Assembly (NCBI GenBank): GCA_900754715.1 | Contig: CAAEDX010000063.1 | Coordinates: 1-15,138, forward strand | Origin: Erysipelotrichaceae bacterium | GTDB taxonomy: Bacteria > Bacillota_I > Bacilli_A > Erysipelotrichales > Erysipelotrichaceae | Length of the DNA: 15,138 bases | Direction of reading: 5' to 3' | Shown: positions 12,714-15,138 of the stretch, piece after piece | How positions within the stretch are numbered: position 1 is the stretch's first letter | How the letters are laid out: each line of letters begins with the position of its first letter | Made by a program: the position numbers and the translations under genes | The notes under the pieces: generated by a model | The model's input: only the letters and a program-made list of their open reading frames with translations | What the model was told of the DNA's origin: nothing | Database searches by the model: none

Positions 12714-15138
12714 ATGAGTAATCCAAATTTCACAAAATCAGATATTGGTGCTCAGTCTGCATGGAAAGGTTTTTCGTCTCAAACTTTATATATTGCTTAT
12801 AGATTGCTTACGGATGAAGACGGTTATGAATATTACCCTGAAGATATCGAAGATCTGGTTATAAAAAAAGACGGATCTGTTGTTGAGGCTGTTCAAGTTA
12901 AAAATATATCTTCCGATCTAACACTTTCAAGTCTTGCTTCAACTAAAACATCTAAGGGTGGAGAGGGCTTTTTTAATCGGATGTGTAGTTTACACGCCGT
13001 AGATAAATCCTTTTCCGGTATAAAGATTGTTTATTTCGAGAGTTTGGGTGCAGAGTTTCAAGAAGTCGCCAACGACAACAAAGAAATAAAAAAGATATTG
13101 GCTAATCGGTTGAAAGAAAAGCATAAACTGTCAGCTGAAGACGCCACTTGGTTAATCGATTCCCTGAAATTTGAAAAAGTTGGCCTTAAGGAACTCAAAC
13201 AGGACCTAAGAGAACACATCCGAAGTTATGTACCTGTAATGCCGGCACCTGAACTGGCTCAAGAATTGTTAGTGCAATACATTTCTAGGTTATCCAACAG
13301 TAAAGGCCATACAACTTTAGCAATGTGGAAAGACAAAATCCATGAAATTGGAGTAAGTATTTCTGCCATTGATGGTTTTTACAAAGAATATAATAAGTCT
13401 CTCGTATGCTTGAGTGAACTGAAACTTAATACCAGTCAAGAGCAGCTTCAGAATGAGTTTTCACAAGGAGTTTCTGTCCATCCATCACATATTCGAAGCG
13501 GTGTGGATGTCAAACGAGACTATTGGCTAAAAAAGATTCAATTTGCCATTGAGAAAAACGGCGTAGCAGTAATTAAAGGAGTTTCAGGTCAAGGAAAATC
13601 CGCGTTATGCTACCGTTATTTGCTTGATACATATCCGGAAGGATGCGTGTTTTGCGTCCGCACAATTGCTACGGACATACAAGCCCAAAACCTTGTGGCT
13701 TCACTAGATGGACTTGGAAAGCATAATGAAAATCTTATTATTTATATTGATGTGCAACCGGGAGAAATGCTATGGGCATTTCTAATTCAAGAATTACAGA
13801 CTCGTGGATTAGAGATACCTGTTTTGGTCTCAATTCGTGATGAAGACTATAATGCCACGCCATTGAATGGAAAAGCTATTAAATATGATGTGGTTGAATT
13901 AGCGCTTTCAAAGGAGGAAGCAGAGGATATTTATAATATTTTTACAAGTGAGAGACCACACCCAATTTATAGAACATTTGAAGAAGCATGGATCGCCTTC
14001 GGAGGTGGCGGACCCTTAATTGAATTTGTATACTTGCTTTCAAACAATCAAACTTTGACAGCTCGCCTACAGTACCAAATTGATGCGCTTATTAAAGAGA
14101 AAGTATCCGATGATTGGTTGGAATTGTTACAGTTGGTATGTTATGCTGGCCGTTTAGGTGCCAATGTAGATTTCCTATCGGCAAAAAAGGAGATTCATTG
14201 CTCGACTATGCAGTCAGCTATACAACGGTTAAAAGATGAGTATCTTATTAGAGTTATTGATGAGAACAAGATTGAAGCTCTTCATCCGGTTCGTGCGCAA
14301 ATTGTATTTGATACCATTTGCTTACAAACTGGTACGACTGAGAAAGATATAGTTTTCAAGACAGTGCCTTGTGTGGAATCTAAAAATATACGAGTTATTT
14401 TGATGGATTACTTCTCTCATCAACCCTACAATTTAGATGATTTGCATCAACTTTCTCAATGTGAATTTACCGATTGGATTGGCTTTGCGAGTGTAATAAA
14501 GACTATGCTTTGGTTAGATGCAAAACGCTATGTTGATTGTAATATGGCAGCCATCCAGGATTTAATTAAGAAACGCGGGAAGGGATGGCTTTGCTTTCTA
14601 CCACTTGACATTTCTGGGGTCTATCATTGTAATGAAATTATTGTGGACACCATGAAAGAGCTTTCGATATTCAAAGACAAGGAAGCACTACAGAGTGCTA
14701 TTGATGAAATAAAGAGCACATTAACATCCTTAGCTATAGATTATCAAGCAACAGACTATTTCGTTAAAAACTGTCGTCATCCAAGTCTGCTGCCACAAAT
14801 AGATGGGGATAAATCATCATTTGGATATGCGCTATTTTGGATGGCAAAACGCGATTGTGAAGTTCATATGCTCATAGATCCAGACGAGATAGCACAATGT
14901 ATATGTTCCGGCGACCTCCAAGCGGCTGCAGATGTTGTAAGAGGTCTTTCTGAACATACAGCATTTTCAGAGGCTTATCAAACAGCGGTAAACGGATTGG
15001 TAAATAAATTGATTTTTGAAATGAATGTAATATTTTTTGCTGAGGAGGAGAATGAGATCGTATGCAAATTCATCCCGCCGTTGGAAAACGAAGTGACACT
15101 TCCAGAAAAGAACAAGAATTCAAACCAATATTGGCGAA
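12714..15138 (+). CDS. Nuclease-STAND NTPase, candidate anti-phage defence protein (3' end outside window)
   Basis: The frame is open for 808 codons to the window edge. The ATG at 12714 follows AGGGAGG (12701-12707) by 6 nt. Residues about 10-120 look like a DUF4297/Cap4-type PD-(D/E)xK nuclease: GAQSAWKGFSSQ near the start, EDLVI with Asp47, and VEAVQVKN with Gln61-x-Lys63. A helical linker follows. The P-loop NTPase begins near 265: Walker A GVSGQGKSAL (289-298), Walker B NLIIYIDV with Asp346, a likely sensor/arginine segment VSIRDED, and GGGGPLIEF (430-438) like the GxP motif of NB-ARC/STAND ATPases. A winged-helix-like segment ends in LHPVRAQI (H524-R527), and the rest is an alpha-helical region that may sense a phage component. 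The model is that target binding drives ATP-dependent oligomerisation and DNA cleavage. Codon use (ATT/ATA, AAA, TTA) is far more AT-rich than the left-hand genes, which suggests transfer. The exact family (Avs-like or other) cannot be assigned without the C-terminus. Confidence 0.75.
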   Translation, partial: MSNPNFTKSDIGAQSAWKGFSSQTLYIAYRLLTDEDGYEYYPEDIEDLVIKKDGSVVEAVQVKNISSDLTLSSLASTKTSKGGEGFFNRMCSLHAVDKSFSGIKIVYFESLGAEFQEVANDNKEIKKILANRLKEKHKLSAEDATWLIDSLKFEKVGLKELKQDLREHIRSYVPVMPAPELAQELLVQYISRLSNSKGHTTLAMWKDKIHEIGVSISAIDGFYKEYNKSLVCLSELKLNTSQEQLQNEFSQGVSVHPSHIRSGVDVKRDYWLKKIQFAIEKNGVAVIKGVSGQGKSALCYRYLLDTYPEGCVFCVRTIATDIQAQNLVASLDGLGKHNENLIIYIDVQPGEMLWAFLIQELQTRGLEIPVLVSIRDEDYNATPLNGKAIKYDVVELALSKEEAEDIYNIFTSERPHPIYRTFEEAWIAFGGGGPLIEFVYLLSNNQTLTARLQYQIDALIKEKVSDDWLELLQLVCYAGRLGANVDFLSAKKEIHCSTMQSAIQRLKDEYLIRVIDENKIEALHPVRAQIVFDTICLQTGTTEKDIVFKTVPCVESKNIRVILMDYFSHQPYNLDDLHQLSQCEFTDWIGFASVIKTMLWLDAKRYVDCNMAAIQDLIKKRGKGWLCFLPLDISGVYHCNEIIVDTMKELSIFKDKEALQSAIDEIKSTLTSLAIDYQATDYFVKNCRHPSLLPQIDGDKSSFGYALFWMAKRDCEVHMLIDPDEIAQCICSGDLQAAADVVRGLSEHTAFSEAYQTAVNGLVNKLIFEMNVIFFAEEENEIVCKFIPPLENEVTLPEKNKNSNQYWR

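Overview
The window looks like the chromosome of a Gram-positive gut-type member of the Bacillota, joined near its right end to a foreign segment. Evidence for the host is the glgC-glgD pair (GlgD is a Bacillota paralogue), a cell-wall-anchored GH20 hexosaminidase with MucBP, CBM32 and FIVAR modules, and a MarR / heterodimeric ABC exporter operon of Firmicutes type. The moderately GC-rich codon use (mostly ATC, CTG, GCG) together with these genes would fit an Erysipelotrichales-like gut organism, but that placement is only a guess. All genes are on the + strand.

Layout. 1-2239: glycogen synthesis genes glgC (5' end probably cut by the window edge) and glgD, overlapping by 8 bp and closed by a strong terminator. 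2348-6600: a monocistronic gene with its own promoter and terminator for a 1384-residue secreted, sortase-type surface beta-N-acetylhexosaminidase. 6696-11412: promoter, palindromic operator, marR regulator and two overlapping ABC exporter half-transporter genes, ended by a hairpin. 11447-11640: a complete tRNA-Ala(GGC) gene with promoter and terminator.

Right of the tRNA the character changes. From 11640 to about 12550 there is no intact gene. The stretch holds an isolated strong terminator, a relic of a plasmid/ICE-type replication initiator with a 15-bp proline-repeat tract, and a second decayed reading frame with nonsense and frameshift lesions. From 12714 to the window end runs a single AT-rich open frame (808 codons visible, no stop) absent from the long-ORF list because it leaves the window. 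It has an N-terminal PD-(D/E)xK-like (DUF4297/Cap4-like) nuclease domain, a P-loop NTPase of STAND type and a winged-helix/C-terminal sensor region. That is the architecture of Avs-like and related anti-phage STAND nucleases, and this gene is the most interesting item in the window.

How the parts work together: GlgC/GlgD make ADP-glucose for glycogen storage; the GH20 enzyme probably removes terminal HexNAc (or lacto-N-biose) from host mucin or milk-type glycans at the cell surface; MarR probably represses its own operon until a ligand relieves it, allowing the exporter pair to be made. The tRNA-Ala gene probably served as the integration site for a mobile element whose remains now carry the defence gene.
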